From assembly GCF_017353185.1 (NCBI RefSeq), contig NZ_JAFMYV010000012.1, positions 124,001 through 188,000 on the forward strand: a DNA stretch of 64,000 nucleotides. The letters are read 5' to 3'. Position numbers and translations under genes: made by a program. The DNA comes from Fibrella rubiginis. Its GTDB lineage: Bacteria; Bacteroidota; Bacteroidia; Cytophagales; Spirosomataceae. Shown one piece after another: positions 33,034-42,438 of this stretch (its first letter is position 1; each line of letters opens with the position of its first letter). The notes under the pieces were generated by a model that saw only the letters and a list, made by a program, of their open reading frames with translations, was not told where the DNA came from and did not search any database.

Positions 33034-34359
33034 ATGCCTAACCATCCTGATAGCCCACCCCTACGTCGCGTATTGACCACCGCGCAACTTTGGGGCATCG
33101 CAGTGGGGCTGGTCATCTCTGGTGAGTATTTCGGCTGGAATTATGGCTGGTCTGTAGCGGGCACCATTGGTTTCGGAATAGCCACGGCCATTGTCACGGT
33201 GTTTTACATCGCCTTCGTTTTCAGCTACACCGAACTGACGGCGGCCATTCCTGATGCGGGTGGGCCATTTGCCTACGCCTACCGCGCCTTCGGCCCCACC
33301 GGCGGATTCCTGGCCGGGTTTGCTACGCTGGTCGATTTTTTGCTGGCCCCGCCCGCCATCGCTGCCGCCCTGGGTGCCTACGCCCACTTTCTGAACCCGG
33401 CCCTGTCGTCGCTGTGGGTGAGCGTTGTTTCGTACGTCGTCTTTGTGGGCATCAATATGCTCGGTGTACGCGACTCGGCTAATTTTTCGCTTGTCGTGAC
33501 CATCCTCGCGGTCGTTGAACTGCTGGTGTTCATGATTCTGGTGGCTCCGGCGTTCAACGTTAGTAACGTGGTGGCGCATACCGAAGATTTTCATTGGACG
33601 GGTGTTTTTGCGGCCCTGCCGTTTGCCATCTGGTTCTACCTGGCTATCGAGGGGGTGGCGATGGTGGCCGAAGAAGTACGCGACCCCCGCCGTACCATCC
33701 CCCGCGCCTACCTGCTCAGTATCGGCACGCTGGTGTTGCTGGCGGTGGGTACCATGCTGCTCTGCGCCGGGGCGGGTGACTGGCGGCGCCTCGCCACCAT
33801 CGACTACCCCCTGCCCGAAACCTTGTCGATGGTGCTGGGCCACAACAGCGTCTGGACAAAGCTGTTTGCCAGTATTGGTTTGTTTGGGCTGATTGCGTCG
33901 TTTCACTGCAACACGCTGGGCTACTCACGGCAGATTTACGTATTGGCCCGCAACGGCTACCTGCCTGCGTTTCTGGCGCAGGTAAACGAGCGGTTTCGTA
34001 CGCCGCACTGGGCACTCGTCACGGGCGGGGGCATTGGCCTGGTGGCCCTTTTTTCGGGCAGCACCAACCAGATTATTGTGCTTTCGGTACTGGGGGCCAT
34101 GGCTATGTATACGATCAGTCTGCTTAGTCTGTTGGCCCTTCGGAAACAGGAGCCCAACCTGGAAAGACCCTTTAAAACGCCATTTTATCCGTTTTTGCCG
34201 CTCTTAGCCCTCTTTCTGTCCCTAATTTGCTTACTTGCCATCATCTACTTCAATCCCTGGCTTAGCGGCTTATTCGCTGGCCTTGGCGGACTGTCGCTGT
34301 TACTATTCCGGCTGGTGGGCCGTCGGGCTGTTCCTGTCAAGGTCAATGTGCTCGACTAG
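33034..34359 (+). CDS. APC-family amino acid/ethanolamine permease
   Basis: 441-aa integral membrane protein with about 12 hydrophobic segments. N-terminal ISGEYFGWNYGWSVAG is characteristic of the ethanolamine permease branch of the APC superfamily, and PDAGGPFAYAYRAFGP and EEVRDPRRTIPRAYL are general APC motifs. No ethanolamine ammonia-lyase or amino acid catabolic gene is nearby, so the substrate stays open. Cytoplasmic membrane transporter driven by ion symport or exchange. Confidence 0.85.
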   Translation: MPNHPDSPPLRRVLTTAQLWGIAVGLVISGEYFGWNYGWSVAGTIGFGIATAIVTVFYIAFVFSYTELTAAIPDAGGPFAYAYRAFGPTGGFLAGFATLVDFLLAPPAIAAALGAYAHFLNPALSSLWVSVVSYVVFVGINMLGVRDSANFSLVVTILAVVELLVFMILVAPAFNVSNVVAHTEDFHWTGVFAALPFAIWFYLAIEGVAMVAEEVRDPRRTIPRAYLLSIGTLVLLAVGTMLLCAGAGDWRRLATIDYPLPETLSMVLGHNSVWTKLFASIGLFGLIASFHCNTLGYSRQIYVLARNGYLPAFLAQVNERFRTPHWALVTGGGIGLVALFSGSTNQIIVLSVLGAMAMYTISLLSLLALRKQEPNLERPFKTPFYPFLPLLALFLSLICLLAIIYFNPWLSGLFAGLGGLSLLLFRLVGRRAVPVKVNVLD

Positions 34360-34379
34360 CCGATTATGCTTGCCTCATT

Positions 34380-35111
34380 ATGATTGCATCGTCTTTCCCA
34401 TACGCGCCCGTCGCTTTGTCGCGGGTATTACCTCCGTTGCCTGGCTGGCTTGCCGACGAGGCTAGCCTGGCCGACGAAGCGGTGCTGTTTGGCCTATCAG
34501 AAGCCCGGCCTGAGGAGCGCGTAGCCCAAATCAGACTGGCCTTTGCGGAACGAACGGTATGGCTGGAAAAGCAGATCGAGCAGGCACAGGAGCAGGTTGG
34601 CGACCTTAACCTGGCTATCGAAACAGCCCATGCCCAACTACATGAGCGTCGATCAGGCCCACAACCGCCCCGTGCCGAACGTTTGTTTTCGGTGGCGGGG
34701 CAACGGTTCCTGCTTTGGTTGGTCGTGTCGCTGCTGATTAGCGCCGGGGCTTTCTGGAGTGTAGATACGTTGTTTCCGGCCACATCAGTAGGTTTGTTGA
34801 TGGGTGCCCTACTGGGTATGGCTGGCGTTGGCGTGGCCCTGATTCGCTACCGTTTCGACCAGAAAGCCCGCCTGGAGCAACAGCGGGCCGACCGGTTGCA
34901 TCATGACGAACAAACGACCAAGGCACGCGCCGAAGTGGCTGATCTTCAGTTGGCTAAGCAACAAGTAATCAGCAGTCTGTACCAGGCTGAGGCCCATCGT
35001 GACGCGCAATACGCCCACCGCGACCGGCTGATTCGCCTGTTCGAGAGTGAGTTCGATCTGGCCCGCAGCCTGCGCTACAGCCTCAAACCCGATGACGCCC
35101 CCTATGTCTGA
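34380..35111 (+). CDS. Membrane protein with coiled coils flanking two transmembrane helices
   Basis: 243-aa protein. Residues about 50-90 are heptad-rich (WLEKQIEQAQEQVGDLNLAIETAHAQL), then two transmembrane helices (about 108-126 and 135-155), then a second coiled coil (QQRADRLHHDEQTTKARAEVADLQLAKQQV). No signal peptide. The last 8 bp overlap the start of the next gene, so the products are co-translated. No family recognised. Topology suggests both coiled coils lie in the cytoplasm. Confidence 0.6.
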   Translation: MIASSFPYAPVALSRVLPPLPGWLADEASLADEAVLFGLSEARPEERVAQIRLAFAERTVWLEKQIEQAQEQVGDLNLAIETAHAQLHERRSGPQPPRAERLFSVAGQRFLLWLVVSLLISAGAFWSVDTLFPATSVGLLMGALLGMAGVGVALIRYRFDQKARLEQQRADRLHHDEQTTKARAEVADLQLAKQQVISSLYQAEAHRDAQYAHRDRLIRLFESEFDLARSLRYSLKPDDAPYV

Positions 35112-36399
35112 CTACCAGCATGGCTACGACAGTGGTCGCGACGGAGCACCCCGCGATTCGTTTGAAAGCCTGGTTTCCAGCCAGGAGCACGAGGTTTTTC
35201 TGGTCAAACAAATTGCCCGGCGCGAAGCCGACATTCAGTGGCTGGATGCGCAGATCGAGCGGACTACGACCCAACGGGAAAATCTTCAGCAACAAATTCT
35301 TCCGCTGATCAGCTCACTGGCGGCGGCTACAGCACCTCTCCAACAAATACGTGAGCAACACGCTGCTATTCAGGCCGAACAGGCTCAGCTACTGGCTCGT
35401 CGCGCCGCCAGTACCCCAGAATATTCCGTAGTGGGCGGGCTATTTTTCTTTGTGGCGGGCCTGTCGTTTTTGCTGGGCGACCTGGTAATCTCGCACGAGA
35501 TTGTGGCCTATGCGCTCAACATCCGCGATAACGTAGAAGCCTGGGCCTTTGCTGCCGGGCTGGCCATGGTAACGGTGCTGCTGAAACCTGCTTATGACCG
35601 ACTGCTTGAACGCCCCTACCAAACGGACCCCGCCCGGTATGGCGCGCGGTATAGCCGTTTCAAGCTCATGATGGCCGGTTTTGCCCTCATTACCCTGATG
35701 GTACTCGGCTGGTTTCGGTACGAAGCCTACCGCACCGATCAGCTTAAAGCGGCCATCAACCGCAGCATCCGGCAGTTGCAGCAAAACGCACAACCTACCG
35801 ACGACAGCGCCGTTTCGGTGGGGGTTGACCCGGCTATGTTGGCCCAGATAGACGTAAAGTTGCAGCAGTCCGGCGCGATGAACATGGCACTGGTGAGCAG
35901 CCCGTGGGCCATGCTGTCGTTTGTGCTGAGCGGACTGCTGTTTGCGCTGGCGGGTGCTGTTTGTCTGGGTATTGGTTTGCCCGTCTTGGCCCTGTTCTGG
36001 ACACGCTGGCTACAAATTGACCGCCGACGGGCCGTGTTGCGCAAGCGGGAAAAGGCGCTGCTGCGTGAACTGACGCCATTGGAAGCAACGTACAGTGAGC
36101 ATGATGCACACCGGCTGGCACTGGCTGAACAGCTAGCCCAACTACCCGTGGGTGCCGAATTGCATCAGCAGAGGCAGGCGTTAATCACAGAAACAGAGGG
36201 TCTGGCTAACGAACTCCGGCTCGCCATTACCGACAGGCGCATTGCCCACTATAACGACGGCTATGCCAAAGGAGAAGCCGCCCGCGACCTGCCTCAATCA
36301 CGCTATAGTCAGGACGAAATCAACGCGCTGATGCCCCGCCCCCATCAGGCCATCCGGCAGTTGATTCGGCAACGTCTCGATCAGCAAAACGATCAGTAG
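35104..36399 (+). CDS. Membrane protein with coiled coils and mirrored GY-motif ends
   Basis: 431-aa partner of the preceding gene. Start at ATG 35104, overlapping the upstream stop by 8 bp. N-terminal coiled coil (about residues 30-105) is followed by hydrophobic segments near 112-132, 147-165, 195-210 and 280-310, then another coiled coil (RRRAVLRKREKALLRELTPLEATY) and a cytoplasmic tail. The N-terminus (YQHGYDSGRDGAPRD) and the C-terminal tail (YNDGYAKGEAARD) share the pattern Y-x2-GY-x2-G-x-A-RD. Not a recognised family; a two-component membrane complex with its neighbour is likely. Confidence 0.6.
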   Translation: MSDYQHGYDSGRDGAPRDSFESLVSSQEHEVFLVKQIARREADIQWLDAQIERTTTQRENLQQQILPLISSLAAATAPLQQIREQHAAIQAEQAQLLARRAASTPEYSVVGGLFFFVAGLSFLLGDLVISHEIVAYALNIRDNVEAWAFAAGLAMVTVLLKPAYDRLLERPYQTDPARYGARYSRFKLMMAGFALITLMVLGWFRYEAYRTDQLKAAINRSIRQLQQNAQPTDDSAVSVGVDPAMLAQIDVKLQQSGAMNMALVSSPWAMLSFVLSGLLFALAGAVCLGIGLPVLALFWTRWLQIDRRRAVLRKREKALLRELTPLEATYSEHDAHRLALAEQLAQLPVGAELHQQRQALITETEGLANELRLAITDRRIAHYNDGYAKGEAARDLPQSRYSQDEINALMPRPHQAIRQLIRQRLDQQNDQ

Positions 36400-36625
36400 A
36401 AAACAGGGCAGCCGGCTCGGGTAATACTCAATGAATTCGGGTAACGCTTCAGGGCAGCGGCTACATACCGATAACTCACTTTACCCTGTATAAGTGGGCA
36501 GCTTCATGTACTAATGCACTATTTTGCAGACCAAAACCCAGAGATAATTTCGTGGTAATAGTCTGATCACTATAGGCAATTATCTTGGAGGAAAAATAGA
36601 CCCATCAACGTTCTTCCCGCTGTTT

Positions 36626-39600
36626 ATGCACCAACCACTACGGTTTCTCTGGCTCCTTATTACGGGAGCTTTTTTTATGGTTGCCCAGGTTTCTGTTGGG
36701 CAAGTCACCCTGAACAATTCCGGAAATTACACGGAAACGTTTGATGGTATTGGCACTGGCTACCCCACGGGCTGGACCAGTTACACAGGGGCAACGGCCA
36801 CATCATTGGGTAATGCCGTTGTGCTAACTACAGCAACCACTTCGTGGAACAACACGGCGGGAGCGTTCAAAAACTTCGCATCGGGTGATATTGGCGCGTC
36901 GGGTACACAAGCCTCGGCAACTGACCGGGCCCTGGGCTTGCGGCAAACGGGTGCCTTTGGCGATCCCGGCGCTGCTTTTGCGCTTCAGTTGGCCAACACA
37001 ACCGGCTATCAGGCATTTAACCTGACGTTTAAACTTCAAAGCCTGGACGCCACGGCCGTAGGTCGGCAAACAACCTGGCGCGTAGACTACGGTTTTGGCG
37101 CATCACCCACCGTCTACACAGCCATTGCCACCACGCCTACACCGCTCACAACCACCTATGGCACCTTTGCCAACCAGACCGTTACAGTCAATTTTAGCAA
37201 CGTGTTAGACAACCAGCCCGGGCCAGTCTGGATACGTATAGTGGCATTAGCCGCGACAACCGGCAGCGGTACCCGTGCCTCAACGGGTATTGACGATTTT
37301 ACCCTTACCTACTCTACGGTTTCGGCAACAGCCCCTTCGCTGTTTGCTAACCCGGCCACGTTAACGGGCTTTTTCACCCTGCAGGGCACTCCATCGGCGG
37401 TTAAATCCTATACGCTGACAGGGTCCAATCTGGGAGCGGGCAACGTAGTGGCTACAGCCCCAACGGGCTACGAACTGGCCGTTAGCGGCACCACGTCCTT
37501 CGCGTCGACTCTTTCCCTGCCAACCACCAGCGGCACGATTAGTCAGCCCGTCGATGTGCGGTTGTCGGGGGCAGGGGCAGGCACGGTGAGCGGTACCATC
37601 ACCCACACCACGGGTACTACGGCAGTGGCGTCGGTCAGCGTGAGCGGTCTGGTCGACACGGGCGGCGGGCAGGTTGGCCCCTGCGGCACGAGCCAGTCTA
37701 TCCTCTCGGCACGGCAACTCGGTACGGGTCAGGTGGTCACTATTTCGGGTCGACTGACGGTGTCCGGGCAGTTTGCCAATGGGCGGAACTATTACCTGCA
37801 GGATGCAGGGGGAGGCATCGCCATTTTCGATTCGCCCGATAACCGGGGCATCGACTACGCCCTTGGCGATTTTATTCAGGTAACGGGCACCACAGATGCG
37901 TTTAATTCAGACAAACAGCTGAAAACCATCACCTGCTTTGGCCGGATCGGTACGGACAATGTACCCGTAACGCCTACCCCAATTGCCGCTGCTGACCTCT
38001 GCAATTACCAGGGGCAACTGGTGTCTATCTCGAACGTATCGTTTGCCGCTGCTGCCGGAACAACGTTTGTGGGCAGCACCAACTACGCGCTCACCGGCCT
38101 CCCCGGTCAGGTACGGATATACAATACCACCAACCTTGTCAGTTCACTGCGCCCAACCGGCACCACCAGCATCACGGGCGTAGTAGGCGTGTTCAACTCG
38201 ACCTGCCAGATTTTCCCCCGCTTTATTTCCGACGTTGACGGGGCGGTAGCCAATTCGGGGGCGGTATGTGGTGTGCCAACCATTACGCCTGACCCCAACG
38301 CACTGGATGTGATCATCTGGAACGTAGAGTGGCTGGGCAACCCCGCCAACGGTCCCAGCCAGAGCGGCGCGGGCGATGCTACGCAGATTGCCAACGTGAC
38401 CACCGTGCTCAAAAACCTCAACGCCGATGTGTTTATGCTCGAAGAGGTGTGTCAGTATAACGCTGCCAACCCAACCGACAACAGCACCGCGTTTGGTCAG
38501 CTGATCAACGGACTCAACAGCCAATATGGCGCTGGCACCTACGCGGGCGAATGCTCACCGGCAGTGTCGGGTAGTGTGCCCGATGCCAACCCACAGCGGG
38601 TGTGCATCATCTACAAATCTGCCCTAGTGACCAAAGTGGCCAGCCGCCCACTGCTGACGGGTGCTACTGTGACGGGCTACCCCACAGGCAATCCATCGCA
38701 ATTCTACGCTTCAGGCCGACTGCCATTTATGTTTACGGGTCAGGTCACGATCAACAGTGATAGCAAAACGGTTCGTTTCATAGGTATCCATGCCAAGTCG
38801 GGGTCTGACCAGACGTCCTATAATCGCCGGGTGTATGACACAAAGGCCCTCTACGATACCTTGGTGGCCCAATACCCCAACGACCTGATCATCTACGCGG
38901 GCGATATCAACGATGACGTAGACAAGTCTATTTACCTGACCGACCCAACCAATAACGTGGCCGCCATCAGCAGCTACAAGCCGTTTCTCTACACCGATCC
39001 GAACGAAACGAACATCAACGGCACCCGGCCGAATGCCAATTTTGTGGCCATCACCAAAGCCCTGAGTGACGCGGGTTGTGCCTCAACGGTCAGCTACCCC
39101 GACATCATCGACCACATCATCGTGTCGAACGAAATGGCCCCAGCCTACGTCGCCAACTCGGTAACGCGGATCACGCCCAACATCAGTAACTACGGCAACA
39201 CCACCACCGACCACTACCCGATCTACGCCAAATTCAACCTGGCGAGTGCCCTACCCGTGCAGTTGGTCGATTTCCGGGCCACGGTAGTTGGTGATCAGGT
39301 GTCGCTGGGCTGGGAAACAGCGATGGAGAAAGACGCGGCTCAGTTTGTGGTGGAGCGGAGTGCAGACCTAAACGAATTTGGCGCTATTGGGCAGCTAAAG
39401 CCCGTAGGCAATTCAACCACGCGCCAAACCTACACGCTGGTTGACAAGGCCCCCCGCCCCGGCACCAACTACTACCGCCTTCGCACCGTAGACCAGGACG
39501 GTACCAGTCAGCTAAGCAAAGTGGTGGCCGCCACCATCGACGACGTGACGCCCGTGATGACCGTGACGGGAAATCCCATTACTGACGGCAAAATCAGGCT

Positions 39601-39793
39601 CGCCGTGCGCAACATGGCCGGAGCTACCTACCAGCTTCGCACCATTACGGGGCAGACGATTCGGACTACGGTAACGAACCAGAACGACCGTCTGGTTGAA
39701 CTGCAACTGGGTCAGCCCGTCAGCGCGGGTCTCTACCTGCTGGAAGGTACCATCGGCACGGCGCAACAGGTCGTGAAAATTTTGGCCGACTGA
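36626..39793 (+). CDS. Secreted multidomain endonuclease/exonuclease/phosphatase-like protein with T9SS sorting domain
   Basis: 1055-aa secreted protein. Signal peptide (LITGAFFMVAQVSVGQ); then a jelly-roll-like region (FDGIGTGYPTGWTSYTG ... FTLTYSTV), an Ig-like segment, an OB-fold-like region (GTGQVVTISGRLTVSG ... YYLQDAGGGIAIFD) as in secreted nucleases, and an endonuclease/exonuclease/phosphatase domain from about residue 555 with VIIWNVEWLG, FMLEEV, YAGDINDD and TTDHYPIYAKF. The last about 80 residues (NPITDGKIRLAVRN ... GQPVSAGLYLLEG ... VVKILAD) form a type IX secretion sorting domain, preceded by a fibronectin-like linker (WETAMEKDAAQFVVERS). Probably a cell-surface or secreted nuclease or phosphodiesterase. 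A purine-rich RBS (GGAGG) lies about 35 bp upstream. Confidence 0.88.
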   Translation: MHQPLRFLWLLITGAFFMVAQVSVGQVTLNNSGNYTETFDGIGTGYPTGWTSYTGATATSLGNAVVLTTATTSWNNTAGAFKNFASGDIGASGTQASATDRALGLRQTGAFGDPGAAFALQLANTTGYQAFNLTFKLQSLDATAVGRQTTWRVDYGFGASPTVYTAIATTPTPLTTTYGTFANQTVTVNFSNVLDNQPGPVWIRIVALAATTGSGTRASTGIDDFTLTYSTVSATAPSLFANPATLTGFFTLQGTPSAVKSYTLTGSNLGAGNVVATAPTGYELAVSGTTSFASTLSLPTTSGTISQPVDVRLSGAGAGTVSGTITHTTGTTAVASVSVSGLVDTGGGQVGPCGTSQSILSARQLGTGQVVTISGRLTVSGQFANGRNYYLQDAGGGIAIFDSPDNRGIDYALGDFIQVTGTTDAFNSDKQLKTITCFGRIGTDNVPVTPTPIAAADLCNYQGQLVSISNVSFAAAAGTTFVGSTNYALTGLPGQVRIYNTTNLVSSLRPTGTTSITGVVGVFNSTCQIFPRFISDVDGAVANSGAVCGVPTITPDPNALDVIIWNVEWLGNPANGPSQSGAGDATQIANVTTVLKNLNADVFMLEEVCQYNAANPTDNSTAFGQLINGLNSQYGAGTYAGECSPAVSGSVPDANPQRVCIIYKSALVTKVASRPLLTGATVTGYPTGNPSQFYASGRLPFMFTGQVTINSDSKTVRFIGIHAKSGSDQTSYNRRVYDTKALYDTLVAQYPNDLIIYAGDINDDVDKSIYLTDPTNNVAAISSYKPFLYTDPNETNINGTRPNANFVAITKALSDAGCASTVSYPDIIDHIIVSNEMAPAYVANSVTRITPNISNYGNTTTDHYPIYAKFNLASALPVQLVDFRATVVGDQVSLGWETAMEKDAAQFVVERSADLNEFGAIGQLKPVGNSTTRQTYTLVDKAPRPGTNYYRLRTVDQDGTSQLSKVVAATIDDVTPVMTVTGNPITDGKIRLAVRNMAGATYQLRTITGQTIRTTVTNQNDRLVELQLGQPVSAGLYLLEGTIGTAQQVVKILAD

Positions 39794-39814
39794 TGGTTAG
39801 GTTAAGTTCGTTCA

Positions 39815-39933
39815 GGCTTCGCGCGTGATGCCCTTCGACAAGCTCAGGGTGACGACGAGCTTGAATCAACACAGGAGGATTGTTCTGGTGGCTTGTCACC
39901 CTGAGCCTGTCGAAGGGCACGATGCGCGTAGCC
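39815..39933. repeat. Palindromic repeat of the CCCTTCGACA...CAGGG type
   Basis: Arms 39815-39853 and 39895-39933 (39 bp, 5 mismatches), 41-nt loop. Each arm contains CCCTTCGACARGCTCAGGG preceded by a GGCTWCGCGC core. A near-identical but perfect relative occurs at 59634-59805. The motif is familiar from intergenic repeats of Bacteroidota genomes. Confidence 0.8.
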
Positions 39934-40002
39934 ACCAGCGCTACCGCAACAGATACGGCGAATACATAAGTTATATAGCTTATTTAATTTGCCTCTTGCA
40001 AC

Positions 40003-40058
40003 CAAAACCCCGTCTGGAGTATCCTGTCAATAAATAGGATATGCCGGACGGGGTTTTG
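40003..40058. terminator. Hairpin terminator between T9SS protein and ABC ATPase
   Basis: Stem CAAAACCCCGTC (40003-40014) with GACGGGGTTTTG (40047-40058) plus an inner imperfect stem around TATCCT/AGGATA. Flanking A and T runs suit a bidirectional terminator for the convergent neighbours. Confidence 0.75.
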
Positions 40059-40145
40059 CGTCAAAACCAACTTAGATAAGCACGTTTGTGAAGTACGTAG
40101 TGCTTTTTTTGCTACCTAAGAGCAAAAACGTGTGCCTACACAGCA

Positions 40146-41159
40146 TCAACTGAACGTCAACAGATTCTTCGCCACGATGCGCAGCCTGATTTCATCACCA
40201 ACGGCTACATCAGGCTGCGAGGTCAGCACCCGCAGGCACACAAACCGGTTGATGCGCACCAGCAGTTCGGTGTCGCGCCCCTGAAAAAACACCCCCTCCA
40301 CCCGGCCCGACACCGGTCCGGTAGGGTCGATTTGTATGTGTTCGGGCCGGATGCCGTATTCTGTGTCGCCGTTGGTTACGGCGGGCAACCCCAGCGCGGG
40401 CAGGTGCTTCCCCCGGATAAGGTTAATGGGGCCGGTGAGGCTGGCCGCGTAGGCGTTTTTGGGCTGGCTATACACCCGGCGCGGCGTATCGAGCTGGATG
40501 AGTCGCCCGCGTTGCAACAGTCCGATCTGATCGGAAATAGACAGCGCATCGGAGGCGTCGTGGGTCACAAACAGGCAGGCCGTGCCCGAACCGGGGTTGG
40601 TGGCGCTGTCAGTGCCGCGGACCAGGTCGATCAGTACGTCGCGGATGAGAAGTCGGTTGGGCAGGTCGAGGTGGCTGAACGGCTCGTCCAGCAGCAGTAC
40701 GCGGGCGGGTTCGGCAATGGCGCGGGCAATGGCGGTGCGCTGCTTTTCGCCGCCCGACGTTTCGCGGGGTTTGTGATGCTGCACCGCCTCCAGTCTGCAT
40801 AACCGCAGGAGTTCATTTACCCGTTGGTCGCGGTAGGCGCGTTCGTAATAGCGCAGGGCGTATGCGATATTGTCGCGGATACTCACATTGGGCATTAGCT
40901 GGTATTCCTGATGCACCACCCGTATTTGCGGATGCCCCGCCACGAGCCGGTCTTTCGGCCCGGCCACGGGTTGCCCGTTCAGCGCAATAGTGCCTTTATC
41001 AGCATCCAGCAGCCCCGCCAGCAGGTTCAGCAACGTGCTCTTCCCCGACCCGCTTGCTCCCACCAACGCCACTAGCTGCCCCGCCGCCAGCGATAACGTC
41101 ACGTTCCGAACGGCAGTCAGGTCATCAAATGATCTGGTGAGGTTGTGTGCAGTGAGCAT
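40146..41159 (-). CDS. ABC transporter ATP-binding protein with TOBE domain
   Basis: 337-aa ATPase of the PotA/FbpC/ModC type. Walker A GASGSGKST (residues 34-42), Q-loop QEYQLMPNV, signature TSGGEKQR, Walker B VLLLDEP and switch THD are all present; a C-terminal TOBE-like regulatory domain (YGIRPEHIQI ... GVFFQGRDTELLVRI) follows. Such proteins power import of iron, polyamine, molybdate or sulfate, but no permease or binding protein gene is adjacent, so the partners and substrate are unknown. Stands alone between a terminator and the hip locus. Confidence 0.88.
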   Translation of the reverse strand: MLTAHNLTRSFDDLTAVRNVTLSLAAGQLVALVGASGSGKSTLLNLLAGLLDADKGTIALNGQPVAGPKDRLVAGHPQIRVVHQEYQLMPNVSIRDNIAYALRYYERAYRDQRVNELLRLCRLEAVQHHKPRETSGGEKQRTAIARAIAEPARVLLLDEPFSHLDLPNRLLIRDVLIDLVRGTDSATNPGSGTACLFVTHDASDALSISDQIGLLQRGRLIQLDTPRRVYSQPKNAYAASLTGPINLIRGKHLPALGLPAVTNGDTEYGIRPEHIQIDPTGPVSGRVEGVFFQGRDTELLVRINRFVCLRVLTSQPDVAVGDEIRLRIVAKNLLTFS

Positions 41160-41176
41160 AGTGTATTTCGCCGGAA

Positions 41177-42118
41177 TTAGTGCTGGTAAAACAGGCGATC
41201 ATAGCGCTCAAGAAACAGTTCACCATAAGCCTGTTTCATAGTTAACGTCAAAAAACTACGCCCCACAAATGGCTGAACCTTCTTTGCCCGATCCATAATT
41301 CGGCCAAATATATTTGCCTGTTGCCGTTCAGTGAGTTGAAGGTAACTACCAAAAGCGGCCCAGTCGGTGCTACGAAAACGACTCTTCTTTCCATTGAGCG
41401 GCAGGGCCAGTTCTTCTGTATCTGTTGGCAGTAGCAGCTTGGTGGCCAGCAGGTCATAAGCAGGTGTCAGGGCGATTCCTGCTTCGCTACGCCACAACGA
41501 AAAATTCTTCAGGTGCATATCTGCGTTGCCAGTTAAAAAGCAAAAAAGCGTCAGTTCAAACAGGGTCACGGCATCAAGCTGAGGTTGCTGACTGTACTGT
41601 TTTATCAACTTGGCCACCGTTTCCATTGACCCTTTGTACTTGTCGGCAGTTACCCGACCAGCCAACTGGCAAAAATCTTCCATCGACCGTTTTTTTCTAT
41701 CATCCGTGCGGTCAATACGCTTTGTAAGGTAGGCCAATTCGCCACTTTCGAGCCGAATGAGTGTGTGCGGAACGGTTTGAATACCAAACAACTGTGCTAA
41801 ATGCATCGTCAGATCTTCCACTTCGGGCATTTCCGGGTACAACGCATAGGGGGGCTTCAAGATAAAATTCCCCCATAAGCCTACAAACGTTAGCCTCGAC
41901 TGCCCCATGCCTCCTTCCAGCGTAAGAGACAGTTTAGGTTGCACACCTGTAACAGAAATTTGCTGTCGCACCAGTTGCTCGGCTAGCCGATGCATGGTGT
42001 CCAGCGTATAGGGTAAGATCGGCGGCTTTTTTTGCCCAAAAAACGCCAGACTACACCGTTCGTGAAAATCAATCTCGTCTTTTGGCAATGGCTGGTAACA
42101 GGCTAAACAACGGTTCAT
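41177..42118 (-). CDS. hipT: HipT-like serine/threonine kinase toxin
   Basis: 313-aa HipA-family kinase lacking the N-terminal subdomain, which is encoded separately upstream. N-terminal C4-x2-C7...H19-x2-C22 could bind zinc. The Gly-rich loop reads S55-V-T57-GVQPKL, K88 fits the ATP-binding lysine, catalytic D200 lies in GNADMHLKN and the metal-binding D222 in PAYDLL. The three-gene order helix-turn-helix / small N-domain / kinase matches HipBST, where HipT phosphorylates tryptophanyl-tRNA synthetase and HipS is the antitoxin. It overlaps hipS by 4 bp. Kinase family is sure, target is inferred from the family. Confidence 0.85.
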   Translation of the reverse strand: MNRCLACYQPLPKDEIDFHERCSLAFFGQKKPPILPYTLDTMHRLAEQLVRQQISVTGVQPKLSLTLEGGMGQSRLTFVGLWGNFILKPPYALYPEMPEVEDLTMHLAQLFGIQTVPHTLIRLESGELAYLTKRIDRTDDRKKRSMEDFCQLAGRVTADKYKGSMETVAKLIKQYSQQPQLDAVTLFELTLFCFLTGNADMHLKNFSLWRSEAGIALTPAYDLLATKLLLPTDTEELALPLNGKKSRFRSTDWAAFGSYLQLTERQQANIFGRIMDRAKKVQPFVGRSFLTLTMKQAYGELFLERYDRLFYQH

Positions 42119-42438
42119 GAGATTCGCTCCATGATAGACACATTTCCAATACAGTCACGGCAACAGGCCAACAGCAGCCCAAAGCGATCTTTGGCAGCCA
42201 GTTTCCAATTGTCTTCTGCTATTTGCAGCAGCCAACCTTCGGGGATAAGCCCGTCGAAAAAAGGAAAAAGCACTGCGCTTTGATACAGTTGTTCGCGTAA
42301 TGGCATCGTCAAACTGACCGGTAACGAATCAACATTGTCAAGGTATACGGGATCATATTGGAACGTGTACCCTTCGTCGGTTTCTGCCAAAAGCCCCGCT
42401 TTTCGGTCATCAACCCATACATCAGCTTGTCGGCTCAT
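42115..42438 (-). CDS. hipS: HipS-like antitoxin (HipA N-terminal subdomain)
   Basis: 107-aa protein equivalent to the N-terminal subdomain of full-length HipA: VWVDDRKAGLLAETDEGYTFQYDPVYL, PVSLTMPLREQLY and PFFDGLIPEGW are characteristic. In the described HipBST system this small separate protein, not HipB, is the main antitoxin of HipT. The gene overlaps hipB by 17 bp at its start and hipT by 4 bp at its end. Role inferred from locus architecture. Confidence 0.82.
   Translation of the reverse strand: MSRQADVWVDDRKAGLLAETDEGYTFQYDPVYLDNVDSLPVSLTMPLREQLYQSAVLFPFFDGLIPEGWLLQIAEDNWKLAAKDRFGLLLACCRDCIGNVSIMERIS

Noticed and set aside
33061..33906. 281-codon antisense frame in the permease gene
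   Set aside because: A charged, low-complexity translation opposite a clear 12-helix permease.
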